A stretch of DNA of 64,000 bases from Variovorax beijingensis (GTDB lineage Bacteria; Pseudomonadota; Gammaproteobacteria; Burkholderiales; Burkholderiaceae_C). The DNA lies in NCBI RefSeq assembly GCF_007828835.1, contig NZ_VIVL01000003.1, positions 62,001 to 126,000 of the forward strand, given 5' to 3'. Numbering within the stretch: position 1 is the first letter of the stretch; every line of letters begins with the position of its first letter. The position numbers were made by a program, and so were the translations under genes. The notes under the pieces are model-generated. The model searched no databases. It worked only from the letters and a program-made list of their open reading frames with translations, and had not been told where the DNA came from. Positions 1 to 8,152 of this stretch are shown one piece after another.

Positions 1-867
1 GGTAAGCGCGGCCAGCCGGTGCAGCTTCTCGACCGTGCTCGGCCACAGGCTCTGGCTGAACTGTTCGCGGAAGAAGCCGAAGTGCCCGATGCGCCGCGCC
101 TGCACGTCGGCCGGCGCAATGCGCTCCATGGCGCGCGGCGCGCCGGCATAGAAGCTCAGCAGGCTTTCGGTGCCGGCGAGCGTCATGAGCTCGTCGTCGG
201 TGATCGACAGCGCGAGCACCGGGAAGCGCACGCGCCCGTAGCTCTGCAGCGCCAGATCGCCTTCGGCGCCCACGCTGTAGCGCGGGTGGAGGCACCAGCG
301 CCGCCACTGCAGGATCACGCCGCGCGGCAGGTCGCCCACCTTCTTGAGCCGGCGGCCCGGAAAGTAGCCGCACAGCCGCGTGGCCAGCGGCACGAGCACG
401 AACCAGAAGTAGAGGATGCTGCGCCTGAGCTTGGGCGCGTTCTCGCGCCAGTAGCCGCTGCCGGCCGCAATGCTGACGAGGCCGTCGACCTGTTCAGGCC
501 GCCGCAGGAAACCCGGCAGCTGCGCGCCCAGGCTGTGGCCGAGGAGGTAGAGCGGCTGTTCGGGCAGCGCGGCCTTGGCGGCGTCGATCACCGCTTCGTA
601 GTCGCGCGCCCAGTCGAACAGGTCGGCCTCGAAGCCGCGCAGCGAGGCGCCGTTGCGCGAATCGCCCGAGCCGCGGTAGTCGAAGGTCCAGACACGCAGG
701 CCCTGCTGCGCGAGCCACTGCGCGAAGGGTTCGTAGAACGACTGGCGCACGCCCATCGCACCGCCGATGACGATGCTGGCACGAGCCTCACCCGCCGGCT
801 CATAGCGGCGCACGGCGAGCTGCGTCTCGTCGTCCACCCGAAGTTTCTGGTGCTGGTGCGCTTGCAT
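1..867 (-). CDS. alpha/beta hydrolase, 3' end beyond window
   Basis: An alpha/beta-fold serine hydrolase of unknown substrate. The frame is open for 289 codons from ATG 867 to base 1 with no stop, so the C terminus lies outside the window. Visible motifs are DYRGSGDS (residues 63-70) and the nucleophile elbow GHSLGAQ (110-116, Ser112). Later come an Asp-rich SITDDE segment and RIGHFGFF, candidate acid and His of the triad. The start is six codons after the thiolase stop in the same frame, so it is the last visible gene of the fad operon. It could act on an ester or acyl-CoA related to fatty-acid use; that is inferred from position only. Confidence 0.82.
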   Translation of the reverse strand, partial: MQAHQHQKLRVDDETQLAVRRYEPAGEARASIVIGGAMGVRQSFYEPFAQWLAQQGLRVWTFDYRGSGDSRNGASLRGFEADLFDWARDYEAVIDAAKAALPEQPLYLLGHSLGAQLPGFLRRPEQVDGLVSIAAGSGYWRENAPKLRRSILYFWFVLVPLATRLCGYFPGRRLKKVGDLPRGVILQWRRWCLHPRYSVGAEGDLALQSYGRVRFPVLALSITDDELMTLAGTESLLSFYAGAPRAMERIAPADVQARRIGHFGFFREQFSQSLWPSTVEKLHRLAALT

Positions 868-885
868 GCGGCAGGGGTGGAACGC

Positions 886-2082
886 TCAGACGCGTTCGAA
901 AATTCCCGCGGCGCCCTGCCCCATGCCCACGCACATCGTGACCATGCCGTACTTCAGGTTCTCGCGCCGCAGCGCATGCACCACCGTGGCCGCACGGATT
1001 GCGCCGGTCGCGCCGAGCGGATGGCCCAGGGCGATCGCGCCGCCCATCGGGTTGACCTTGCTCGGGTCGAGCCCCAGCGTGTCGATCACGGCGAGCGACT
1101 GCGCGGCGAAGGCTTCGTTGAGCTCGAACCAATCGATGTCCTCGTGCCTGAGCCCCGCATAGCGCAACGCGGCCGGAATGGCCTCGATCGGGCCGATGCC
1201 CATGATGTGCGGCGGCACGCCCTTGCTGGCAAAGCTCACGAAACGCGCGAGCGGCGTGAGGCCGTACTGCTTCACCGCCTTTTCGCTCGCGAGGATCAGC
1301 GCGCCCGCGCCGTCGGAGGTCTGCGAGCTGTTGCCGGCCGTGACCGTGCCGCGGGCGGCGAACACGGTGCGCAGCTTGGCCAGGCCTTCGAGGCTGGTGT
1401 CGGGACGCGCGCCTTCGTCGAGATTCACGGTGCGCGTCTTGGCAATCGATTCGCCGGTTTCCAGGTCCGGCGTGCGGTCGGTCACTTCGATGGGTGTGAT
1501 CTCGTCGGCAAACTTGCCGGCCTTCTGCGCGGCCAGGGCCTTCTGGTGCGAGGCGAGCGCGAACGCGTCCTGCGCTTCGCGGCTCACCTTCCATTGCTGC
1601 GCGACCTTTTCGGCCGTAAGGCCCATGCCGTAGGCAATGCCCACGTCGCCCTCGCGCTCGAAGATCGAGGGCGACAGCGAGGGCGAGTTGCCCATCATCG
1701 GCACCATGCTCATGCTTTCGACGCCGGCCGCGATCATCACGTCGGCCTCGCCCACGCGGATGCGGTCCGCTGCCATCTGCACGGCCGACAGGCCCGAGGC
1801 GCAGAAGCGGTTGACGGTGATGCCGCCGATGCTGGTCGGCAGGCCCGCCAGCACCGCGCCGATGCGCGCCACGTTCAGGCCCTGCTGCGATTCGGGAATC
1901 GCGCAGCCGCAGATGATGTCCTCGATGGCCTTGGGATCGAGGCCGGGAACGGCGGCGAGTGCGGCCTTGAGCGTGGTCGCGAGCAGGTCGTCGGGCCGGT
2001 AGTTGCGGAAGTAGCCGCGGTGCGACTTGCCGATGGGGGTGCGGGTGGCGGAGACGATGTAGGCGTCTTGGACTTGTTTCAT
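886..2082 (-). CDS. fadA: acetyl-CoA C-acyltransferase (3-ketoacyl-CoA thiolase)
   Basis: Thiolase that cleaves 3-ketoacyl-CoA with CoA, the last step of beta-oxidation. The 398-residue product has the usual family length. Catalytic landmarks are Cys94 in NRFCASG, His354 in ALGHPLGATG and Cys384 in TMCVGMGQGAAG, so the active site is intact. ATG 2082 was chosen over an upstream in-frame ATG because AGGAG precedes it and the protein then starts MKQVQDAYIVSATRTP, as thiolases do. The stop of the upstream DUF559 gene overlaps this start as ATGA, suggesting translational coupling. The fadE-fadN-fadA gene set matches the Bacillus subtilis fadNAE operon in content. Confidence 0.93.
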   Translation of the reverse strand: MKQVQDAYIVSATRTPIGKSHRGYFRNYRPDDLLATTLKAALAAVPGLDPKAIEDIICGCAIPESQQGLNVARIGAVLAGLPTSIGGITVNRFCASGLSAVQMAADRIRVGEADVMIAAGVESMSMVPMMGNSPSLSPSIFEREGDVGIAYGMGLTAEKVAQQWKVSREAQDAFALASHQKALAAQKAGKFADEITPIEVTDRTPDLETGESIAKTRTVNLDEGARPDTSLEGLAKLRTVFAARGTVTAGNSSQTSDGAGALILASEKAVKQYGLTPLARFVSFASKGVPPHIMGIGPIEAIPAALRYAGLRHEDIDWFELNEAFAAQSLAVIDTLGLDPSKVNPMGGAIALGHPLGATGAIRAATVVHALRRENLKYGMVTMCVGMGQGAAGIFERV

Positions 2083-2495
2083 GGATAGCTCCTGGATTTG
2101 GCTCCTTCCCCCTCTGGGGGAAGGTTGGGATGGGGGCAAGCGGCCTTCAATTCGGCAAGTCGATTGACGATGGCCTGAAGCACCCCTTCAAAATTGACAA
2201 ATGGATCGTTCGATCCGAAACGCAGGACCTCGAATCCCTGCCCACGCAAGAAGGCATCGCGTCGCGCGTCATAGCTTTCTTGCGCTTGGTGCTGCGATCC
2301 ATCCAGTTCGACGATCAGTTTCGGATCGAGACAAGCGAAGTCGGCGATGTAGTTCCCGAGTGGGTGCTGCCGACGGAACTTCACCCCCAGTTGTTCGCTG
2401 CGCAGCCCGCTCCACAGCTTGCGCTCGGAGTCGGTCATCTCGCGTCGGAGAACGCGAGCATTCTTTTGCGCGTTGGGAGTGGATTGGTTCTGCAT
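2079..2495 (-). CDS. DUF559 endonuclease-like protein in an inverted-repeat cassette
   Basis: A 138-residue protein of the DUF559 family, which has a Vsr/PD-(D/E)XK-like nuclease fold. Recognisable are the N-terminal helix around MTDSERKLW, the RRQHPLGNYIADFACLD stretch and the core VELDGSQH, giving Asp, Glu and Gln/His candidates for the metal site. The last 19 residues are encoded largely by the left 36-bp repeat and look non-globular. The gene lies between fadN and fadA and overlaps the fadA start by 4 bp. No good Shine-Dalgarno precedes ATG 2495; the leader is the right-hand repeat. It has no obvious beta-oxidation role, so it looks like an insertion. Its biochemical activity is unproven. 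Confidence 0.8.
   Translation of the reverse strand: MQNQSTPNAQKNARVLRREMTDSERKLWSGLRSEQLGVKFRRQHPLGNYIADFACLDPKLIVELDGSQHQAQESYDARRDAFLRGQGFEVLRFGSNDPFVNFEGVLQAIVNRLAELKAACPHPNLPPEGEGAKSRSYP
2103..2138. repeat. left arm of inverted repeat around DUF559 gene
   Basis: This 36-bp arm is the reverse complement of 2504-2539 with two mismatches. It contains its own palindrome, CCTTCCCCC-TCT-GGGGGAAGG (2104-2124). The arm is translated as part of the DUF559 C terminus (CPHPNLPPEGEG) and ends about 20 bp before the fadA start. This REP-like palindrome inside a larger inverted repeat is seen directly; mobility is inferred. Confidence 0.85.
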
Positions 2496-2503
2496 CGGCT
2501 GCG

Positions 2504-2539
2504 TGCCCCCATCCCGGCCTTCCCCCAGAGGGGGAAGGA
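2504..2539. repeat. right arm of inverted repeat around DUF559 gene
   Basis: Partner of 2103-2138, with 34 of 36 positions complementary. The inner palindrome is CCTTCCCCC-AGA-GGGGGAAGG (2518-2538). It lies directly downstream of the fadN stop and forms the leader of the DUF559 gene. Together the arms bound a segment of about 437 bp that fits exactly into the fadN-fadA junction. Confidence 0.85.
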
Positions 2540-2556
2540 GGAAGAGAAGGACTGCG

Positions 2557-4956
2557 TCAGTTGCGCAACGGCTTCCCCGTGCTCAGCATCCCCATGATCC
2601 GCTCCTGCGTCTTGGGATGCACGATGAGCGAGCAGAACGCCTTGCGTTCCAGTGCCATCAGGTATTCCTCGGTCACGAGCGAGCCCGCGTCCACGTCGCC
2701 GCCGGTCACCACGTTCGCGATCAGGCTCGCGATGTGGAAGTCGTGCGCGCTGATGAAGCCGCCGTCGCGCATGTTCACGAGCTGGCCCTTGATCGTCGCG
2801 GCGCCGCTGCGGCCGGCCACTCGGAAGCTGCGGCGCAGTGGCGGGCGGTAGCCGGCATCGGCCATGGCCTTCGCCTGCTGCAGCGCCACGTAGAGCAGCT
2901 CGTCCTTGTTCGGCACGATCACGTCGCTGTCGAGCAGATAGCCCAGCTTCTTCGAATCGAGCGCGCCGGTGCCCACCTTGGCCATCGCGGCGGCCGTGAA
3001 GCCTTCGGTCAGGAACGGCAGCAGGTCGGTGCCCGTCGAGGCCGCGGCGTTCTCGGCCGCGCGGCGTGCGATGTAGGTCAGGCCTCCGGCGCCCGGAATC
3101 AGGCCCACGCCCACTTCGACGAGGCCGATGTAGCTCTCCATCGCGGCCACGCGCCTGGCCGAATGGATGGCCAGCTCGCAGCCGCCGCCCAGCGCCATGC
3201 CGCGCACGGCCGAGATCACCGGCACGCTGGCATAGCGGATCTTGAGCATCACGTTCTGCAGCTCTTCTTCCGCGCCCTCGACCGCACCGATGCCCGCGAC
3301 CACGAAGGCCGGCAGCATCGCCTGCAGGTCGGCGCCGACCGAGAACATCTCATCGGGCGACCAGATCACGAGGCCCTTGTATTCGGCTTCGGCCAGGTCG
3401 ACCGCGGCGCCCAGCGCCTCGGCCACGTCGGGGCTGATCGCATGCATCTTCGAATGGATGCTCGCGATCAGCACTTCGCCGTCGAGCGTCCACACGCGCA
3501 CATCGCCTTCGTCGCTGATGGTGGTGCCGGCCGTGTTGGCATCCGCCGCGTTCGCGCCGAGCACGCTTTCGGGGAACAGCTGGCGCCCGTGTACCGGCAG
3601 CTTGCGCTGCGGAACGAACTTGTTCTGCGACGCGCTCCACGAGCCTTCGGGCGTGTGCACGCCACCGGCCTCGGCCACCGGGCCTTCGAACACCCACTTG
3701 GGCAGCGGCACCGTGCTCAGCGCCTTGCCGGCGTCGATATCTTCCTGCACCCACTTGGCGACCTGCGCCCAGCCGGCTTCCTGCCAGAGCTCGAACGGGC
3801 CCTGCTTCATGCCGAAGCCCCAGCGCATCGCAAAGTCGATGTCGCGCGCGCTCTCGGCGATGTCGGCCAGGTGCACCGCGGCGTAGTGGAACCCGTCGCG
3901 CAGGATGGCCCAGAGGAACTGCCCCTGCGGCCCCTCGCTCTCGCGCAAGAGCTTCAGGCGTTCGCCCGCGGGCTTCTTCAGCATGCGGCCATACACCTCG
4001 TCGGCCTTGGCGCCGGCGGGCACGTACTCGCCGCTCTGGAGGTCGAAGCGCAGGATGTCGCGGCCGACCTTCTTGAAGAAGCCGGCCTTGGTCTTCTGGC
4101 CCAGGTTGCCGAGCTCGAGCAGCTTGGCGAGCACCGACGGCGTCGAGAAGTTGGCATAGAACGGATCGGTTTCGGCGTTGAGGTTGTCCTGCAGCGTCTT
4201 CACGACGTGCGCCATGGTGTCCAGGCCCACCACGTCGGCGGTGCGGAAGGTGCCCGAGCTCGCGCGGCCCAGCTTCTTGCCCGTGAGGTCGTCCACCACG
4301 TCGGGCGTCAGGCCGAATTTCTCGACTTCCTTCAGCGTGGCCAGCATGCCGGCGATGCCGACGCGGTTGGCAATGAAGTTGGGCGTGTCGTGCGCGCGCA
4401 CCACGCCCTTGCCGAGCGTGCTGGTGACGAAGGCCTCGAGGTCGTCGAGCACCTGCGGCTCGGTGGTGGGCGTGTTGATCAGCTCCACCAGGAACATGTA
4501 GCGCGGCGGGTTGAAGAAGTGAATGCCGCAGAAGCGCGGCTTCAGCGCTTCAGGCAGCGCCTCGCTGAGCTTGGTGATCGACAGACCCGAAGTGTTGGAG
4601 GCCAGGATCGAATGCTTGGCGACATGGGGCGCGATCTTCCTGTACAGATCGAGCTTCCAATCCATGCGCTCGGCAATGGCTTCGATGACGAGGTCGCACT
4701 CGCCGAGCTTGGCGAGGTCGTCTTCGTAGTTGGCCTGCTCGATGAGCACCGCGTCGGCCACGTCGCCGAGCGGCGCGGGCTTGAGCTTCTTGAGGTTGTC
4801 GATGGCGCGCGAGACGATGCCGTTCTTCGGGCCTTCCTTTGCGGCCAGGTCGAACAGCACCACGGGCACGCGCACGTTGACGAGGTGGGCCGCGATCTGC
4901 GCGCCCATCACGCCGGCGCCGAGCACGGCGACTTTCTTCACTTGGAATCGGGACAT
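2557..4956 (-). CDS. fadN: 3-hydroxyacyl-CoA dehydrogenase / enoyl-CoA hydratase, FadN type
   Basis: Bifunctional beta-oxidation enzyme that hydrates enoyl-CoA and oxidises L-3-hydroxyacyl-CoA with NAD. The dehydrogenase half is N-terminal: Rossmann motif GAGVMG (13-18), then CGIHFFNPPRYM with the family catalytic His. The hydratase/crotonase half is C-terminal: RGMALGGGCELA near 583 and GLVEVGVGLIPGAGG near 613, carrying the oxyanion hole and an active-site Glu. This domain order and the 799-residue length match FadN/YusL of B. subtilis rather than E. coli FadB, whose hydratase is N-terminal. It is followed by fadA, separated by the DUF559 cassette, and preceded by a DUF2147 gene. Confidence 0.92.
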   Translation of the reverse strand: MSRFQVKKVAVLGAGVMGAQIAAHLVNVRVPVVLFDLAAKEGPKNGIVSRAIDNLKKLKPAPLGDVADAVLIEQANYEDDLAKLGECDLVIEAIAERMDWKLDLYRKIAPHVAKHSILASNTSGLSITKLSEALPEALKPRFCGIHFFNPPRYMFLVELINTPTTEPQVLDDLEAFVTSTLGKGVVRAHDTPNFIANRVGIAGMLATLKEVEKFGLTPDVVDDLTGKKLGRASSGTFRTADVVGLDTMAHVVKTLQDNLNAETDPFYANFSTPSVLAKLLELGNLGQKTKAGFFKKVGRDILRFDLQSGEYVPAGAKADEVYGRMLKKPAGERLKLLRESEGPQGQFLWAILRDGFHYAAVHLADIAESARDIDFAMRWGFGMKQGPFELWQEAGWAQVAKWVQEDIDAGKALSTVPLPKWVFEGPVAEAGGVHTPEGSWSASQNKFVPQRKLPVHGRQLFPESVLGANAADANTAGTTISDEGDVRVWTLDGEVLIASIHSKMHAISPDVAEALGAAVDLAEAEYKGLVIWSPDEMFSVGADLQAMLPAFVVAGIGAVEGAEEELQNVMLKIRYASVPVISAVRGMALGGGCELAIHSARRVAAMESYIGLVEVGVGLIPGAGGLTYIARRAAENAAASTGTDLLPFLTEGFTAAAMAKVGTGALDSKKLGYLLDSDVIVPNKDELLYVALQQAKAMADAGYRPPLRRSFRVAGRSGAATIKGQLVNMRDGGFISAHDFHIASLIANVVTGGDVDAGSLVTEEYLMALERKAFCSLIVHPKTQERIMGMLSTGKPLRN

Positions 4957-4992
4957 GTTGATTGGTATTTCTTGGATTGAAAGTGCGGTGGT

Positions 4993-5427
4993 TTACTGGG
5001 CACGATTCCAGGTCTGGGTACGCCAGAAGGGGCCCAGGTAGCCGCGCACTTCGAGCTTCTTGCCGCCTTCGATCGGCGTGAAGCTCGCGCGGTATTCCTT
5101 GCCGTTCTCGGGGTCGAGGATCTTTCCGCCTTCCCAGACGTCCTTGCCCTCGGCCTTCCTGCCGCCGCGGATGATGTCGAGCCCGGTGATGGGCTTGCCC
5201 TTGCGGTCGTCGCTGCATTCGTCGCAGATCGCGTCGGGCTTGGCGTCCTTCTTGAGCGACTTCTCGATGCGGCCGATGAGCGCGCCGTTGGCCTCGCCGA
5301 TGCGGATCTCGGCCTTGGCCTCGCCGGTCTTGTCGTCGACGTTGCGCCACAGCCCCACCGGCGTGGTCTGGGCCGCGGCCACGGCGGAAGTGGCGGCGAG
5401 GACGATGGCTGCAAGCGTCGATTTCAT
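4993..5427 (-). CDS. DUF2147 exported protein
   Basis: A 144-residue protein with a clear Sec signal peptide (MKSTLAAIVLAATSAVAAAQ, cleavage after about residue 20). The mature part fits DUF2147: GLWRNVDDKTGEAKAEIRI near the start, a CDEC pair near 65-68, GLDIIRGG in the middle and a C-terminal GYLGPFWRTQTW. The function of the family is not established; a periplasmic beta-barrel is the usual expectation. It lies between fadE and fadN on the same strand with short gaps, so it is probably co-transcribed. This suggests a link to growth on fatty acids or to envelope change under that condition, which is inference. Confidence 0.85.
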   Translation of the reverse strand: MKSTLAAIVLAATSAVAAAQTTPVGLWRNVDDKTGEAKAEIRIGEANGALIGRIEKSLKKDAKPDAICDECSDDRKGKPITGLDIIRGGRKAEGKDVWEGGKILDPENGKEYRASFTPIEGGKKLEVRGYLGPFWRTQTWNRAQ

Positions 5428-5467
5428 GGGCGGCTCCCGGTCGGACGATGAAGAAAGGACGAAGGCC

Positions 5468-7264
5468 TCAGGCCAGCGCCGCGTCGGTATCCATCAGCAC
5501 CTTGCTGCCGGCGCGCGCGGTGCGCATCAGCGTCGCGGTCTCGGGGAACAGCTTGGCGAAGTAGAAGCGCGCGGTCTGCAGTTTGGCGACGTAGAACGGG
5601 TCGGTGTTGCCGGCCGCGATCTGGCGCAGCGCGACCTGCGCCATGCGCGCGAACAGGTAGCCGAACACGAAGTGACCGGCCACGCGCAGGTAGTCGACCG
5701 CGGCGGCGCCCACTTCGTCGGGGTTCTGGAAGCCCTTGAAGCCGATCTCGGTGGTGAACTTGGTGAGCTGGTCGCCCAGGCCCGCGATCGGGTTGATGAA
5801 CTCGGCCATCTTCTCGTTCACGCCTTCTTCCTCCACCAGCTTCGCAACCAGCTTGCCGAACTTCTTGAGCGACGCGCCGTTGTTGCCCAGCACCTTGCGG
5901 CCCAGCAGGTCCAGCGACTGGATGGTGTTGGTGCCCTCGTAGATCATGTTGATGCGGTTGTCGCGCACGAACTGCTCCATGCCCCATTCCTTGATGAAGC
6001 CATGGCCGCCGAACACCTGCATGCAGGCGTTGGTTGCGATGTGGCCGTTGTCGGTGATGAAGGCCTTGACGATCGGCGTCAGCAGCGCCACCAGTTCGTC
6101 CGAATCCTTGCGCACCTTCTCGTCGGGATGGTTGTGCGCCTTGTCGAGCAGCAGCGTGCAGAAGATCTGCAGCGCGCGGCCGCCTTCGGCGTATGCCTTG
6201 GCCGTGAGCAGCATCTTGCGCACGTCGGGGTGCACGATGATCGGATCGGCTTCCTTGTCCTTGGCCTTCACGCCCGAGAGCGAACGCATCTGGATGCGGT
6301 CCTTGGCGTAGGCCAGCGCATTCTGGTAAGCCACTTCGGTCAGGCCGAGTGACTGGTTGCCCACGCCCAGGCGTGCGGCGTTCATCATCACGAACATGGC
6401 CTGCAAGCCCTTGTTGGGCTCGCCCACCAGCGAGCCGGCGGCGCCTTCGATCACGATCTGCGCGGTGGCGTTGCCATGGATGCCCATCTTGTGCTCGAGG
6501 CCGGCGCAGAAGATCGGGTTGCGCTCGCCGAGCGAGCCGTCGGCCTTCACCTTGTACTTGGGCACCACGAACAGGCTGATGCCCTTGCTGCCCTTGGGCG
6601 CATCGGGCAGGCGGGCCAGCACCAGGTGGATGATGTTGTCGGCTATGTCGTGCTCGCCGGCCGAGATGAAGATCTTGCTGCCGGTGATGCGGTACGTGCC
6701 GTCGGCCTGCGGCTCGGCCTTGGTGCGCAGCAGGCCCAGGTCGGTGCCGCAGTGCGGCTCGGTCAGGCACATGGTGCCGGTCCATTCGCCGCTCGTGAGC
6801 TTGGGCAGGTAGGTCTTCTTCTGTTCGTCGGTGCCATGGGCCACCAGCGCTTCGTACGCGCCGTGCGAGAGGCCGGGGTACATGGTCCAGGCCTGGTTGG
6901 CGCTGTTGAGCATTTCGAACAGGCACTGGTTCACCACGAAGGGCAGGCCCTGGCCGCCGAAGGCCGGGTCGCACGACAGCGCGGGCCAGCCGCCTTCGAC
7001 GTACCTGGCATAAGCGTCCTTGAAGCCCTTGGGCGTCTTGACTTCATGCGTGGCCTTGTCGAGCGTGCAGCCTTCTTCGTCGCCGCTGATGTTGAGCGGA
7101 AAAGTCACCTCGGCGGCGAACTTGCCGGCCTCCTCGATCACCGCGTTGATGGTGTCGGCATCGGTCTCGGCATGGGCCGGAAGCGCCTTGAGTTCGTCGG
7201 CGACGTTGAGCACTTCGTGCAGCACGAACTGCATGTCGCGCAAGGGTGGGTTGTAGCTGGGCAT
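5468..7264 (-). CDS. fadE: acyl-CoA dehydrogenase, large C-terminal-domain type
   Basis: FAD enzyme for the first beta-oxidation step, acyl-CoA to trans-2-enoyl-CoA. The 598-residue length fits the subfamily with an extra C-terminal domain. Motifs: FAD/substrate loop MCLTEPHCGTDLG near 163, helical domain MQVFGGHGFIKEWGMEQ near 415, and YEGTNTIQSLDLLGRK near 440, whose Glu is the expected catalytic base. ATG 7264 was chosen because AGGAGAG lies just upstream and the family N terminus (MPSYNPPLRDMQFVL) starts there. An upstream in-frame ATG would add a Pro-rich, implausible leader. It is the first structural gene after the TetR regulator. Confidence 0.92.
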   Translation of the reverse strand: MPSYNPPLRDMQFVLHEVLNVADELKALPAHAETDADTINAVIEEAGKFAAEVTFPLNISGDEEGCTLDKATHEVKTPKGFKDAYARYVEGGWPALSCDPAFGGQGLPFVVNQCLFEMLNSANQAWTMYPGLSHGAYEALVAHGTDEQKKTYLPKLTSGEWTGTMCLTEPHCGTDLGLLRTKAEPQADGTYRITGSKIFISAGEHDIADNIIHLVLARLPDAPKGSKGISLFVVPKYKVKADGSLGERNPIFCAGLEHKMGIHGNATAQIVIEGAAGSLVGEPNKGLQAMFVMMNAARLGVGNQSLGLTEVAYQNALAYAKDRIQMRSLSGVKAKDKEADPIIVHPDVRKMLLTAKAYAEGGRALQIFCTLLLDKAHNHPDEKVRKDSDELVALLTPIVKAFITDNGHIATNACMQVFGGHGFIKEWGMEQFVRDNRINMIYEGTNTIQSLDLLGRKVLGNNGASLKKFGKLVAKLVEEEGVNEKMAEFINPIAGLGDQLTKFTTEIGFKGFQNPDEVGAAAVDYLRVAGHFVFGYLFARMAQVALRQIAAGNTDPFYVAKLQTARFYFAKLFPETATLMRTARAGSKVLMDTDAALA

Positions 7265-7322
7265 CCGGGACTCTCCTGGTCGAAAACTGAAAGGGAAAAA
7301 GAAAAAAGGGAAACGGGGCCGC

Positions 7323-8021
7323 TCAGCGCACCGGCTTGAGCCGGCGGGAGGCGGCGGGCTTGGCCGCTGCCGCGGCTTCGGCGGGCGGCGCATCGGGCGT
7401 GGCACTGCGCGCCAGGATGTTGTCGAAGCCGACGTTGGCGCGGCCGATGGAACCCGGTACCTGCAGGAAGCGCGCTTCGTAGTGCAGCGCGAGGATCAGG
7501 CCGTGGATCTCGAAGGCCAGCTGCCGCTCATCGGCATCGGCGCGCAGATGGCCTTCGCTCTTGGCCTGCACGATCGCGCGCAGCACGGCCGCCTGCCAGA
7601 TGCTGACCGACTCCACCAGCGCATCGCGCACCGGGCCGGGACGGTCGTCGAATTCGGAGGCGCCGCTGATGTAGATGCAGCCCGAGTCGATCTCGGCCGA
7701 GGTGCGCTTCATCCAGTTGGCGAACATGGCGCGCAGGCGCGGCAGGCCGCGCGGCGCCTCGAGGGCGGGAAAGAACACTTCCTGTTCGAAACGTGCGTGA
7801 TACTCGCGCACCACGGAAATCTGCAGTTCCTCGCGCGAGCCGAAGTGGGCGAACACGCCCGACTTGCTCATCTTGGTGAGCTCGGCCACGGCACCGATCG
7901 ACAGGCCCTCGAGCCCGATCTGCGCCGCCAGCGCCAGCGCGGCGTCGACGATCACGGCCTTGGTCTGCTGGCCCTTCTGGGCGGCGCGGGCCGGCTTGGC
8001 GGGAACGGCATTGACAGACAT
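7323..8021 (-). CDS. TetR/AcrR family regulator of the fad genes
   Basis: A 232-residue TetR-type repressor. The N-terminal helix-turn-helix spans about residues 20-65 (ALALAAQIGLEGLSIGAVAE, then MSKSGVFAHFGSREEL). The C-terminal ligand domain is followed by a low-complexity Ala/Pro/Lys tail from about 207. It lies 58 bp upstream of fadE on the same strand and probably heads the operon. A palindromic site lies 20 bp before its own ATG, consistent with autoregulation. By analogy with FadR/PsrA-type TetR proteins the ligand may be a long-chain acyl-CoA; this is inferred. Confidence 0.88.
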   Translation of the reverse strand: MSVNAVPAKPARAAQKGQQTKAVIVDAALALAAQIGLEGLSIGAVAELTKMSKSGVFAHFGSREELQISVVREYHARFEQEVFFPALEAPRGLPRLRAMFANWMKRTSAEIDSGCIYISGASEFDDRPGPVRDALVESVSIWQAAVLRAIVQAKSEGHLRADADERQLAFEIHGLILALHYEARFLQVPGSIGRANVGFDNILARSATPDAPPAEAAAAAKPAASRRLKPVR

Positions 8022-8040
8022 CGTGAAAGCTCCGGAATAA

Positions 8041-8054
8041 AACGAACGGTCGTT
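8041..8054. promoter_or_regulatory. candidate TetR operator
   Basis: AACGA-N4-TCGTT inverted repeat (8041-8045 and 8050-8054), 20 bp upstream of the TetR start. It resembles the AACGANCGTTCG-like operators of many TetR regulators. Site and spacing are read directly; regulator identity is inferred from proximity. Confidence 0.6.
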
Positions 8055-8123
8055 CTATTTTGCAGGGGCTTTGCACTTTTGGCTGGCAATGACCTTCTAC
8101 GGTTGAAGGTTAATGGGTGCGCA

Positions 8124-8143
8124 GCGGGGCCGCCAAGCCCCGC
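8124..8143 (-). terminator. hairpin after the SDR gene
   Basis: GCGGGGC-N6-GCCCCGC, a 7-bp all-GC-rich stem ten bases beyond the SDR stop. No U tract follows on the minus strand, so it would be an imperfect intrinsic terminator or a 3' mRNA-stabilising hairpin. Confidence 0.4.
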
Positions 8144-8152
8144 CCTCCCGAA

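Noticed and set aside
19-4980. Long plus-strand open frames (19-2088 and 2419-4980) opposite the fad genes
   Set aside because: They are rich in Arg, His and Ala, have no family motifs and lie antisense to thiolase and FadN; such frames arise from third-position GC bias.
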